Positions 48,274 to 58,965 of a stretch of DNA of 64,000 nucleotides are shown here, one piece after another. Source of the DNA: Kocuria carniphila. GTDB taxonomy: Bacteria > Actinomycetota > Actinomycetes > Actinomycetales > Micrococcaceae. Within the stretch, counting starts at the first letter, position 1. Every line of letters begins with the position of its first letter. The notes under the pieces are model-generated. The model made no database searches, had not been told where the DNA came from, and saw only the letters and a program-made list of their open reading frames with translations. The stretch spans positions 1 to 64,000 of the forward strand of contig NZ_NOIT01000016.1 of assembly GCF_004136555.1 (NCBI RefSeq), in the 5' to 3' direction. Position numbers and translations under genes: made by a program.

Positions 48274-49899
48274 ATGGCCGATGTGACCATCAATGCCGAC
48301 GAAGTCCGTAGTGCGCTGAACGAGTTCGCGGCGTCCTACGAACCCGGCAATGCAGAACGAGTAGAAGTCGGACGTGTCGCCAGCGCCGCTGACGGTATCG
48401 CCCGTGTCGAGGGTCTTCCCTCGGTCATGGCCAACGAGCTTCTGAAGTTCGAGAACGGGGTTCTGGGCTTGGCCTTGAACCTTGACACTCGCGACATCGG
48501 TGTCGTGGTGTTGGGCGACTTCCAGGGCATCGAAGAGGGCCAGGAAGTTCACCGTACCGGTGAGGTTCTGTCCGTACCGGTGGGCGAGGGTTACCTCGGC
48601 CGCGTGGTGGACCCCCTGGGCGAGCCGCTGGACGATCTGGGACCGGTGGCAACCGACGGTCGTCGCGAGCTGGAGCTGCAGGCTCCGGGCGTGACCATGC
48701 GTAAGTCGGTTCACGAACCGCTGCAGACCGGTATCAAGGCCATCGACGCCATGATTCCGATCGGCCGTGGCCAGCGTCAGCTGATCATTGGTGACCGCCA
48801 GACCGGTAAGACCGCCATCGCCGTGGACGCAATCCTGAACCAGCGTTCCAACTGGGAGTCCGGTGACGTCGACAAGCAGGTGCGTTGCATTTACGTGGCC
48901 ATCGGCCAGAAGGCATCCACCATTGCTTCCGTGCGCCAGACCCTCGAGGACAACGGCGCTCTGGAGTACACCACCATTGTGGCTGCTCCGGCTTCCGAGT
49001 CCGCCGGTCTGAAGTACCTGGCCCCGTACGCGGGTTCCGCTATTGGTCAGCACTGGATGTACAACGGCAAGCACGTTCTGATCGTTTTTGACGATCTCTC
49101 CAAGCAGGCTGAGGCCTACCGTGCCGTGTCACTGTTGCTGCGTCGCCCGCCGGGACGTGAAGCGTACCCGGGTGACGTCTTCTACCTGCACTCCCGTTTG
49201 CTGGAGCGTTGTGCCAAGCTCTCCGACGAGCTCGGTGCCGGTTCGATGACCGGTCTGCCGATCATCGAGACCAAGGCGAACGACGTCTCCGCGTTCATTC
49301 CGACCAACGTGATTTCGATTACCGACGGTCAGATCTTCCTGCAGTCGGACCTGTTCAACGCGAACCAGCGCCCCGCAGTGGACGTGGGTATTTCCGTGTC
49401 CCGCGTGGGTGGTGCCGCACAGGTCAAGGCCATGAAGAAGGTTTCCGGTACGTTGAAGCTGGATCTGGCGTCCTACCGCTCCATGCAGGCGTTCGCGATG
49501 TTTGCGTCCGACTTGGACGCGGCATCCCGCCAGCAGCTGACCCGCGGTGAGCGTCTGATGGAACTGCTCAAGCAGCCCCAGTACACGCCGTACCCCGTGG
49601 CGGACCAGGTCGTCTCCATCTGGGCCGGTACTACCGGTCAGCTGGACGACGTCGATGTCGCCAACGTGAACGACTTCGAGAAGGCCCTGATCGAACAGGT
49701 CCGTCGAACCACCAACGTGATGGACTCCATCGAATCCACGGGCAAGCTCGAGGACGACGCGATCGAGGCGCTGAAGACGGCTGTTGCCGAGGTCAAGCGC
49801 GACTTCCGCGGTTCGAAGCACGGTATTGAACCCGGTCACGAGGAGCATGACTCCCTCGAGACCGAGGATGTCAACCAGGAAAAGATCGTCAGGAAGTAA
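48274..49899 (+). CDS. atpA: F1Fo ATP synthase subunit alpha
   Basis: A 541-residue non-catalytic nucleotide-binding subunit. P-loop [11 protein letters not shown] (~residue 173), [15 protein letters not shown], and the C-terminal domain with an extended acidic tail ([17 protein letters not shown]). The ATG at 48274 ([11 protein letters not shown]) is preferred to the ATG 11 codons earlier because CAGGGACAG lies just upstream and the family begins there. Confidence 0.97.
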   Translation: MADVTINADEVRSALNEFAASYEPGNAERVEVGRVASAADGIARVEGLPSVMANELLKFENGVLGLALNLDTRDIGVVVLGDFQGIEEGQEVHRTGEVLSVPVGEGYLGRVVDPLGEPLDDLGPVATDGRRELELQAPGVTMRKSVHEPLQTGIKAIDAMIPIGRGQRQLIIGDRQTGKTAIAVDAILNQRSNWESGDVDKQVRCIYVAIGQKASTIASVRQTLEDNGALEYTTIVAAPASESAGLKYLAPYAGSAIGQHWMYNGKHVLIVFDDLSKQAEAYRAVSLLLRRPPGREAYPGDVFYLHSRLLERCAKLSDELGAGSMTGLPIIETKANDVSAFIPTNVISITDGQIFLQSDLFNANQRPAVDVGISVSRVGGAAQVKAMKKVSGTLKLDLASYRSMQAFAMFASDLDAASRQQLTRGERLMELLKQPQYTPYPVADQVVSIWAGTTGQLDDVDVANVNDFEKALIEQVRRTTNVMDSIESTGKLEDDAIEALKTAVAEVKRDFRGSKHGIEPGHEEHDSLETEDVNQEKIVRK

Positions 49900-49955
49900 C
49901 CGAGTCAGCGGTGTGCCGTTACCGGCACACCGCTACGGTGCCGAAAGGAAGTTTC

Positions 49956-52377
<2,422 letters not shown>

Positions 52378-52379
52378 TC

Positions 52380-52658
52380 ATGGCTGAGCTCATCGTTGAG
52401 GTCGTTGCCCTGGACCGCAAGATCTGGGCAGGTACCGCGAAGATGGTTCGTGTTCGCACCACGGAGGGTGACATTGGCATCCTCCCCGGGCACGAGTCCG
52501 TTGCGGGACTGCTCAAGCCGGGCGAGTTCGCTGTCGAGCGCGTGGACGGCGGCCGTCTGAGCGGTCACATTGATTCGGGATTCATCTCGGTCGACAGCAA
52601 TCGCGTGACGGTTGTCGCGGACGAGGTCAATTTCGACGGACAGTCCGAGTCCGAGTAG
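52380..52658 (+). CDS. atpC: F1Fo ATP synthase subunit epsilon (short form)
   Basis: A 92-residue subunit containing only the N-terminal beta-sandwich (LIVEVVALDRKIWAG, TTEGDIGILPGHESV, GFISVDSNRVTVVAD). The two C-terminal helices that inhibit ATP hydrolysis in E. coli (139 residues) are absent. Short epsilon subunits occur in related genera. Last gene of the atp operon; a hairpin follows after 29 nt. Confidence 0.95.
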   Translation: MAELIVEVVALDRKIWAGTAKMVRVRTTEGDIGILPGHESVAGLLKPGEFAVERVDGGRLSGHIDSGFISVDSNRVTVVADEVNFDGQSESE

Positions 52659-52687
52659 TTAGTTCGTAGCTAGAACCGTGCATCGTG

Positions 52688-52714
52688 GCCCCCGTACCTT
52701 TTGGGTACGGGGGC
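52688..52714 (+). terminator. Terminator of the atp operon
   Basis: An 11-bp perfect stem (GCCCCCGTACC 52688-52698 with GGTACGGGGGC 52704-52714) and a TTTTG loop. It lies between atpC and murA. Confidence 0.85.
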
Positions 52715-52761
52715 TCGTGCAGTCTTTGAGCGTGGTCTCGACCGCGTGATCTGGAGGACCC

Positions 52762-54045
52762 ATGGAAGAGAAGATCGAGGTTCACGGACCCACCAAGGTG
52801 TCCGGTGTGCTCCCGGTATCGGGGGCCAAGAACAGTGTGCTCAAGTTGATGGCTGCTACCTTGCTGGCATCGGGGGAGTCGACCATCACGAACGTCCCTG
52901 AAATCCAGGACGTCACCATCATGGCGGAGCTGTTGCGTCGGTTGGGGTGCACGGTTCGTTATGACCCGGCACAGCAGACCGTGGATATCGATGTTCCCGA
53001 GGTCCTAGGACACCAGGCTGATTACGATCTGGTTCGTGCGATGCGCGCCTCCATCTCCGTCTTGGGTCCCCTGGTTGCTCGCTGTCATCGCGCGGAAGTC
53101 GCTCTTCCGGGCGGTGACGCCATTGGCTCACGCGGGCTTGACATGCACCGCGCCGGGCTCGAGGCCATGGGCGCGAAACTGAGCATCGAGAAGGGCTTCC
53201 TGCGAGCCTCCGTAGCGGACAACCTGCACGGCACCACCTATCACCTGGACTACCCGTCGGTGGGTGCCACGGAGAACCTGATGATGGCCGCCGCACTGGC
53301 GGACGGTGTCACCGTGCTGGAGAACGCAGCACGGGAACCGGAGATCGTGGACATCGGTCGCATGATGCAGGCCATGGGTGCCCACATCGACGGACTGGGT
53401 ACCAGCACCATCACGATCGAGGGCGCCCACAAGTTGCATCCGGTGACCCACCGCACCGTTCCGGACCGCATCGTGGCCGGCACGTGGGCCTTCGCCGCTG
53501 CCGTTACGGGTGGCCGGGTCGAGATCGTAGGTGCCGAGCCGGCGCACCTGACGATGGTTTTGGAAAAGCTGCGCGGTGCTGGCTGCACCATCGACACGTC
53601 GCAGGGACGTTTCATCGTTCAGGGCCCCGAACGTCCCACGGCGATCAACGTGTCCACACTGCCTTATCCCGGGTTCCCCACGGATCTGCAGCCCTTCGTC
53701 GTTGCCCTGAACGCCGTGGCGGAGGGCTCGGGTATGGTCACGGAAAACGTCTTCGAGGCCCGCTGGGGCTTCACCGCAGAGTTGGAGCGGCTGGGTGCCC
53801 GGGTCCGATTGGACGGCCACCACGCCCGCGTGGACGGGCTTCCGGCGGAACAGTTGTCCGGCGCTCCGGTCGAGGCCAAGGACATTCGCGCGGGCGCCGC
53901 CCTGGCGATCGTCGGGATGGCCGCCACTGGTGTCACGGAAGTCTCCGGCGTGGAACACATCGATCGTGGCTACGAGCACTTCGTGGACCGACTCTCCAAC
54001 GCTGGAGCCAAGGTTCAGCGGCGCATTGTGGGCGGTCTGTTCTAA
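52762..54045 (+). CDS. murA: UDP-N-acetylglucosamine 1-carboxyvinyltransferase (MurA), Asp-type active site
   Basis: A 427-residue enzyme for the first committed step of peptidoglycan synthesis. N-terminal VSGAKNSVLKLMAA, the active-site loop PGGDAIGSRGLDMH, SVGATENLMMAA, and TDLQPF are seen. Residue 119 is Asp where E. coli has Cys115, the residue alkylated by fosfomycin; the same Asp occurs in Mycobacterium tuberculosis MurA and gives natural resistance. TGGAGGA ribosome site. Separated from the atp operon by a terminator and from cspA by a bidirectional one. Confidence 0.97.
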   Translation: MEEKIEVHGPTKVSGVLPVSGAKNSVLKLMAATLLASGESTITNVPEIQDVTIMAELLRRLGCTVRYDPAQQTVDIDVPEVLGHQADYDLVRAMRASISVLGPLVARCHRAEVALPGGDAIGSRGLDMHRAGLEAMGAKLSIEKGFLRASVADNLHGTTYHLDYPSVGATENLMMAAALADGVTVLENAAREPEIVDIGRMMQAMGAHIDGLGTSTITIEGAHKLHPVTHRTVPDRIVAGTWAFAAAVTGGRVEIVGAEPAHLTMVLEKLRGAGCTIDTSQGRFIVQGPERPTAINVSTLPYPGFPTDLQPFVVALNAVAEGSGMVTENVFEARWGFTAELERLGARVRLDGHHARVDGLPAEQLSGAPVEAKDIRAGAALAIVGMAATGVTEVSGVEHIDRGYEHFVDRLSNAGAKVQRRIVGGLF

Positions 54046-54182
54046 ATAACCCGCTGGAGTCTCAGTAGTGCTCGATCGGGGACCTGAGCTACACGCGCCC
54101 CGGCCCCGTGAGCCCGAGAGCGAGAGCCTGCGTTCTCCGCTTCTAACCCGGCCTTGCGCCCGGTGGTCGAAGCCGACAAACA

Positions 54183-54216
54183 CAAAACCCCGCATCCACC
54201 TGGATGCGGGGTTTTG
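54183..54216. terminator. Bidirectional terminator, murA / cspA
   Basis: A perfect 16-bp stem (54183-54198 with 54201-54216) carrying AAAA on the left and TTTT on the right, so it can act in both directions between the convergent genes. Confidence 0.9.
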
Positions 54217-54231
54217 TTCGGGGTGAAACTA

Positions 54232-54435
54232 TCAGATGACAGTCACGCCGGTAGCCTGGGGGCCCTTCTGGCCCTGACCGATTTCGAACTCGACGCGCTG
54301 GTTCTCTTCGAGAGTGCGGAATCCACCGGTCTGGATTTCGCTGTAGTGAACGAAAACGTCACCCTCAGCGTCGTCCGGGGTAATGAAGCCGAAGCCTTTT
54401 TCTGCGTTGAACCACTTAACGGTGCCCTGAGCCAT
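54232..54435 (-). CDS. cspA: Cold-shock protein (CspA family)
   Basis: A 67-residue single cold-shock domain. RNA-binding motifs KGFGFI (RNP1) and VFVHY (RNP2) are intact. It acts as an RNA chaperone. GAAGGAG lies 8 nt before the ATG. Confidence 0.97.
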   Translation of the reverse strand: MAQGTVKWFNAEKGFGFITPDDAEGDVFVHYSEIQTGGFRTLEENQRVEFEIGQGQKGPQATGVTVI

Positions 54436-54717
54436 AATGGGGCGCTCCTTCTGGAGTAAATAAATTCGTGTACTTGTTGTTGTACACCTGAACAGGTACC
54501 GCGAGAAGGCTGTGGATGCGGCTCACTAGATGTTGCGCCACAGCGCCAGTCAGAACTTCACGCTCGCTACCATTCCTGCGAGCATGTAAAACATGAAGCG
54601 AAGAACGGTACTAGCTTCACACACCCGGCGAGCAAGGTCAACAGCAGTCAGTCTGCTGATCACAAAAGTCGCTGGCCATTCACAGGTTGTTTACCTACCC
54701 ACCGGTAACCATCGTGC
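54436..54717 (-). promoter_or_regulatory. cspA leader and upstream region
   Basis: No gene is seen in this 282-nt stretch. On the minus strand an AT-richer part precedes the ribosome site (AATTTATTTACTCC), and GTGTAC (54468-54473) pairs with GTACAC (54482-54487) over an 8-nt loop. A long structured leader is usual for cold-shock genes. No clear -10 could be chosen. Confidence 0.45.
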
Positions 54718-55413
54718 CTAGAAGAGCCGCGATTGGGTGTCCACGTTGCCGCGCATTTCCTCGTAGTCCAAGGTCACACATTCAATGCCCCGGTCGTGAG
54801 CCAGGGTGCGGGCCTGCGGTTTGATCTGTTGGGCAGCGAAGACACCGCGCACCGGACGCAGCAGGGGATCGCGGTTGAGCAGTTCGAGATAGCGGGTGAG
54901 TTGCTCCACGCCGTCGATGTCGCCGCGGCGTTTGAGCTCCACCGCCACGCTGGCGCCGGAACCGTCGCGGGCGAGGATGTCCACCGGCCCGATGGCCGTG
55001 GGATACTCCCGGCGCACCAGGGAGAAATCGTCGCCGAGCAGTGTGATTTGTTCGGCCAGCAATCGCTGCAGATCGGCCTCCACGCCGTCCTTGATGAGAC
55101 CGGGATCAACCCCCAGGTCGTGGCCGATGTCATCGTGGATCTCGTAGATGTCGATCAGCAGGCGGTCGTCGGACTTGGCCGCCTGCACGATCCAGGATTC
55201 GCGCACACCCTCCTCGATCTGCTCGGGCGTCGGCTCGCCCACGTGCAGTTTGGCGGGCGGGCTCATCCAGTTCAACGGCTTGTAGGAACCGCCGTCGGAA
55301 TGCACCAGCACGGACCCGTCCGCCTTGAGCATGAGCAGGCGTCGGGCCAGGGGTAGGAGGGCGTTGAGGCGGCCTTCGTACCGCACAGAACAGTCAGCTA
55401 TTACCAATCGCAC
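54718..55413 (-). CDS. nucS: Mismatch endonuclease NucS
   Basis: A 231-residue enzyme of the non-MutS mismatch repair of actinobacteria and archaea, which cuts both strands at mismatches. N-terminal DNA-binding domain ([16 protein letters not shown]), catalytic core [12 protein letters not shown] ... VAVELKRRG with the D-ExK nuclease signature, and a C-terminal SRLF end that resembles the beta-clamp-binding tail. GTG start 6 nt after a TAGGCT box, with no ribosome site. Confidence 0.95.
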   Translation of the reverse strand: MRLVIADCSVRYEGRLNALLPLARRLLMLKADGSVLVHSDGGSYKPLNWMSPPAKLHVGEPTPEQIEEGVRESWIVQAAKSDDRLLIDIYEIHDDIGHDLGVDPGLIKDGVEADLQRLLAEQITLLGDDFSLVRREYPTAIGPVDILARDGSGASVAVELKRRGDIDGVEQLTRYLELLNRDPLLRPVRGVFAAQQIKPQARTLAHDRGIECVTLDYEEMRGNVDTQSRLF

Positions 55414-55419
55414 CGGGCA

Positions 55420-55425
55420 AGCCTA
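55420..55425 (-). promoter_or_regulatory. Leaderless -10 box of nucS
   Basis: TAGGCT on the minus strand, then 6 nt, then the GTG at 55413. No Shine-Dalgarno sequence lies between. Confidence 0.6.
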
Positions 55426-55608
55426 TCGCCCCGGGGACCGCGGCGCGCACCCGGGTGCGTACGACGTCGCTCGGCCGCTGTCATGGGGTTTCGCGCCGCA
55501 CATGCCAAGCCGGTGCACTGGAGGCACTGAGGCTGTGGTGTGGGTGATCGGCGCATGAGGTGGGGCTACCCCGGGACCGGGCCGAGCGGCGTCGTCGGCG
55601 TGGGGTCG

Positions 55609-56799
55609 CTAGCGCGCGTCCTGGCGCGGGACGAAGACTTCCCGAACCAGGAGGAGGCCGGCGGCGGCCGTGGGGATGGCGATGACCGCGCCCAGGATTC
55701 CCCACAGGGCACCGCCTGCGGCCACGGCGATCACGGCCACTGCACCCGGGACCGCCACGGCGCGTTTCATGATGCGGGGCGAGACGAAGTACGCCTCGAT
55801 CTGAAGGTAGGCGAAATAGCACAGGGCGAACGGAAGCACCGTGTCCCAGCCGCCCAGGATGGCGAAGAGAGTGACCAGGATGCCCGCGAGCACCCCGCCC
55901 ACCAGGGGGATGAACGCGAGCACCGCAACGAACAGCACGAGCAGCGTGGCGTAGGGGACACCCGTGACCGTCATCAGGATGAAGGCCACGGAGGCGTTGA
56001 TGACGGCAACGCACGCCTGGCCGACCACGTAGTTGCCCACGCCATTGATCATTTGGTCACCGAGCCGCTGGACCCGCGCGCGGCGGCTGGCCGGCGCCAA
56101 CCGGTAGCCCCAGGCCTTGGCCATGGGAAGGGAGAAGAGGAAGTACAAGGACAGGGCCATCACGATGATCGTCCCCGTGACCGCGTTGATCACCACACCA
56201 CCCACGCTCACGACCGAGCCGAACATACCGCCCAGCAGATCTTGGTTGGTGGAGAGCTGGGTCTGCCACGAGGCCACGGTCTGTTCGAAAGTGGCGGCAA
56301 TGTTGAAGCGCTCGTCCAAAGCTTCGAAGAACGAGGACCCCATGAACTGGTTGACCAGCTGGGGAATGGTGCCCATGAACTGTTGGGCCTGATTCACCAT
56401 GCGGGGCACGACCAACACGATGAATGCCGTCATGGCCAGGGCTAATGCGAGGATGACGGCGGAGACCGCCAAGGGTCGAGGTAGTCCGCGGGCTTCGAGC
56501 CAGCGCACAATGGGATCCAACCCCAGCGCAATGAAGGCCGCGGTGACCACCCAACCGGCCAGACTGCCCACGTTGGTCAGAACATAGAAACCGAGCAGGG
56601 CGATTCCGACGCCCAGGGTCAGGAAGAAACCGGTCTGAACCGGATGGCCTCCGGCGAACAGTCCTTTGTCCCACGGGGCGCGGCGAGGTGCCGGGGCGGC
56701 ACCGGGAGTGATACCCGGTTCCGGGGGCACATCGAATCGATGGCGCGACGGACGGAATCTTTGGGAAGACTTCTCCGGCGGCAAAGGTGGTGTGGTCAC
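55609..56799 (-). CDS. AI-2E-family membrane transporter
   Basis: A 396-residue membrane protein with eight or so helices, of the AI-2 exporter (PF01594) family: FLTLGVGIALLGFYVL, a soluble middle part, and FIPLVGGVLAGILVTLFA. Substrates vary in the family (autoinducer-2, Na+/H+), so no substrate is claimed. The N-terminal ~55 residues are Pro/Arg-rich. The frame is open further to 56970, but GTG 56799 is chosen because a TACGCT box sits 6 nt before it and the extension would cross the divergent promoter region. Confidence 0.88.
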   Translation of the reverse strand: MTTPPLPPEKSSQRFRPSRHRFDVPPEPGITPGAAPAPRRAPWDKGLFAGGHPVQTGFFLTLGVGIALLGFYVLTNVGSLAGWVVTAAFIALGLDPIVRWLEARGLPRPLAVSAVILALALAMTAFIVLVVPRMVNQAQQFMGTIPQLVNQFMGSSFFEALDERFNIAATFEQTVASWQTQLSTNQDLLGGMFGSVVSVGGVVINAVTGTIIVMALSLYFLFSLPMAKAWGYRLAPASRRARVQRLGDQMINGVGNYVVGQACVAVINASVAFILMTVTGVPYATLLVLFVAVLAFIPLVGGVLAGILVTLFAILGGWDTVLPFALCYFAYLQIEAYFVSPRIMKRAVAVPGAVAVIAVAAGGALWGILGAVIAIPTAAAGLLLVREVFVPRQDAR

Positions 56800-56805
56800 G
56801 CCGGA

Positions 56806-56811
56806 AGCGTA
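56806..56811 (-). promoter_or_regulatory. Leaderless -10 box of the AI-2E-family gene
   Basis: TACGCT on the minus strand followed by 6 nt and GTG at 56799. Confidence 0.5.
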
Positions 56812-56949
56812 CAACGCACGCCTGTATTGGGGCAGTCGTGGCGCGCGTGGCGATAATGGCTGTAGTGAACGCAGAACGCGGTCCGACAACGACTCATTCG
56901 AGTCGATGGGCCCGGACACGCGAGGACGAGACTCCGAAGGAGATCGAGC

Positions 56950-57912
56950 ATGAGTGAATTCCCGCAGCAATCAGGCCAGCAGCGCCAGCCCGAGGCGCAG
57001 GAGCAAGCCGTGCCGGCGTCCGTGCGCGGAGCCATGGATCTCGGCACCATGCAGACCGGGGGAGCGGCAGGCCCCGGGGCGGCGCCGTCGGCCGGTGGTG
57101 GCGAGGGTGCCAGCTACCGCGTGAGCATCACCGCGCAGGATTTTCAGAAGTACGCCGAGCAGTCGGCGACCGTGCCCGTGGTTGTGGCCCTGTACGCGCC
57201 GCAGAGCCCCGAATCCGAGACCTTCGTGGAAACCCTGGCGCAGCTGGTGGACAGCTACCAGGGCAAGTTGTTGCTGGGCACCGTGGACGCGTCCAAGGAA
57301 CAACAGGTCGCGCAGGTGTTCCAGGCCCAGACCGTTCCCACGGTCGTGGCCATGCTGGGCGGTCAGGCCGTGCCCCTCGTGAATTCGACTGTTCCCGCGG
57401 AGCAGATGCGGCAGCTTTTCGACGAGTTGCTCACGTTGGCCGCGCAGAACGGGGTGACCGGAACCGCCGAACCTACCACTGCTGCGACACCCAAGCAGTT
57501 GCCTCCGCTGCACCAGGAAGCCCTCGACAAGCTCGAAGCCGGCGATCTGGACGGCGCGGAGGCAAGCTACAACCAGGCTCTGGCCGAGAACCCGGGCGAC
57601 AAGGATGCCAAACTGGCCCTGGCCCAGGTGCACCTGCTCCAGCGCGTCAGCGCCATGGACGCCAACGCCGTACGACAGGCTGCGGCCGACGACCAGCAGA
57701 ACATCCAAGCGGCGCTGGACGTGGCCGATCTGGACGTGTCCGGTGGCCACGTGGAGGATGCGTTCCGTCGCTTGTTGCAGCTGGTACGGACGACCTTCGG
57801 CGATGACAAGGACACCGTGCGTGAACGCCTGGTGGAACTGTTCGACGTGGTCGGTTCCGAGGACCCGCGCGTCACGACCGCTCGTGGGCAGCTGATGCGG
57901 GCGTTGTTCTAA
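56950..57912 (+). CDS. YbbN-like thioredoxin-fold/TPR co-chaperone
   Basis: A 320-residue cytoplasmic protein. Residues ~60-165 form a thioredoxin fold (VVVALYAPQSPESETF ... TVPTVVAML) but the CxxC pair is missing (PQSPES), so it is not an oxidoreductase. Residues ~185-320 are TPR helices (EALDKLEAGDLDGAEASYNQALAENP). This is the architecture of E. coli YbbN/CnoX. In mycobacteria a homologue lies in the same neighbourhood (Rv1324). GAAGGAG ribosome site. Followed by a strong terminator. Confidence 0.92.
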   Translation: MSEFPQQSGQQRQPEAQEQAVPASVRGAMDLGTMQTGGAAGPGAAPSAGGGEGASYRVSITAQDFQKYAEQSATVPVVVALYAPQSPESETFVETLAQLVDSYQGKLLLGTVDASKEQQVAQVFQAQTVPTVVAMLGGQAVPLVNSTVPAEQMRQLFDELLTLAAQNGVTGTAEPTTAATPKQLPPLHQEALDKLEAGDLDGAEASYNQALAENPGDKDAKLALAQVHLLQRVSAMDANAVRQAAADDQQNIQAALDVADLDVSGGHVEDAFRRLLQLVRTTFGDDKDTVRERLVELFDVVGSEDPRVTTARGQLMRALF

Positions 57913-57952
57913 GCTCAGCCGCGACGACCTGAGTGCCATCAGGGTGATCGCC

Positions 57953-57990
57953 AGAACGAGGGCCTGTACTTAGGTACGGGCCCTCGTTCT
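57953..57990 (+). terminator. Terminator of the YbbN-like gene
   Basis: A 17-bp stem (57953-57969 with 57974-57990, one T-G pair) with a TTAG loop, then CTTTC. Confidence 0.85.
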
Positions 57991-58031
57991 CTTTCGACAA
58001 GATGTACGGGAGCGCGACCCGGGTGGGCTTC

Positions 58032-58110
58032 TGTCACGCCACGGGATGACACGGCAGGCCTCGAAATCACACCGGCGGGGGATGTGTGTCACACGAGTGG
58101 TTCATAGGCT
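58032..58110 (+). promoter_or_regulatory. Promoter and possible operator of the ABC exporter pair
   Basis: TAGGCT at 58105-58110 lies 6 nt before the ATG at 58117, a leaderless arrangement (the GGAGG between is very close to the ATG). Upstream are an inverted repeat TGTCA (58032-58036) with TGACA (58047-58051) and a GTGTCACAC palindrome (58086-58094). They could bind a regulator; none is encoded beside the operon. Confidence 0.45.
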
Positions 58111-58116
58111 GGAGGC

Positions 58117-58965
58117 ATGAGCATCCACGCGCACAGTTCCAGGCCCGCGGAGCAACCTCCGCAACCACTCGCACCGAACCCAGCACTTCTGATCCAAGAC
58201 CTGACCAAGGTGTACGGCCACCCCGGCCCCGGGGCGCGGCCGGCTGCGGATCGGGTCAATCTCCACGTTCCTCGTGGTTCGTTCTACGGGCTCGTAGGAC
58301 GTAACGGCGCGGGTAAGACCACCACACTGTCCATGGCCACCGGCCTCTTGCGGCCCACCGCAGGCAAGGTCTGGGTGGGAGGCGGCAGCCAGGACCAACC
58401 CGTAGATGTCTGGGCGGACTCCGTCGCCGCCAAGCGGCGCATGGGTGTGCTGCCGGACGGAACCCACTTGTTTGACCGACTGACCGGTCGCCAGCTCGTG
58501 ACCTACTCGGGCCTGCTGCGTGGTATGGATCGCGAACTGGTCAAGGATCGCACGGAGGATCTCATCCGCGCGATGGATCTTCAGGACGCCGCGGGCAAGC
58601 AGGTCCAGGACTACTCGGCCGGTATGACCAAGAAGATCGCGCTCGCGGCGGCCATGATTCACGCACCGGCATTGCTCGTGCTGGACGAACCCTTCGAATC
58701 GGTGGACCCGGTCTCCGCCGCCAATATCCGTGCCATCCTGCATCAGTACACCCAGGCCGGCGGCACCGTGGTGGTATCGAGTCACGTGATGGACCTGGTC
58801 CAGCGCATGTGTGATCACGTGGCGGTCATGGACAACGGTCGGGTCCTCGCGCAGGGCACGGTCGATGAAGTACGCGGTGAGATGTCCCTCGAGGATCGCT
58901 TCGTCGATCTCGTGGGCGGCCGCACGGACGCGGGGGAGGGCCTGTCATGGCTTCGACCCGAGTGA
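58117..58965 (+). CDS. ABC transporter ATP-binding protein
   Basis: A 282-residue ATPase: Walker A GRNGAGKTT, signature YSAGMTKKIALA, Walker B LLVLDEPFESVDP, H-loop VVSSHVMD. The signature YSAGM is typical of drug- or lipid-exporter ATPases of actinobacteria. It is preceded by a Pro-rich N-terminal stretch of ~25 residues. It overlaps the permease gene by 19 nt, so the two are coupled. Substrate unknown. Confidence 0.92.
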   Translation: MSIHAHSSRPAEQPPQPLAPNPALLIQDLTKVYGHPGPGARPAADRVNLHVPRGSFYGLVGRNGAGKTTTLSMATGLLRPTAGKVWVGGGSQDQPVDVWADSVAAKRRMGVLPDGTHLFDRLTGRQLVTYSGLLRGMDRELVKDRTEDLIRAMDLQDAAGKQVQDYSAGMTKKIALAAAMIHAPALLVLDEPFESVDPVSAANIRAILHQYTQAGGTVVVSSHVMDLVQRMCDHVAVMDNGRVLAQGTVDEVRGEMSLEDRFVDLVGGRTDAGEGLSWLRPE

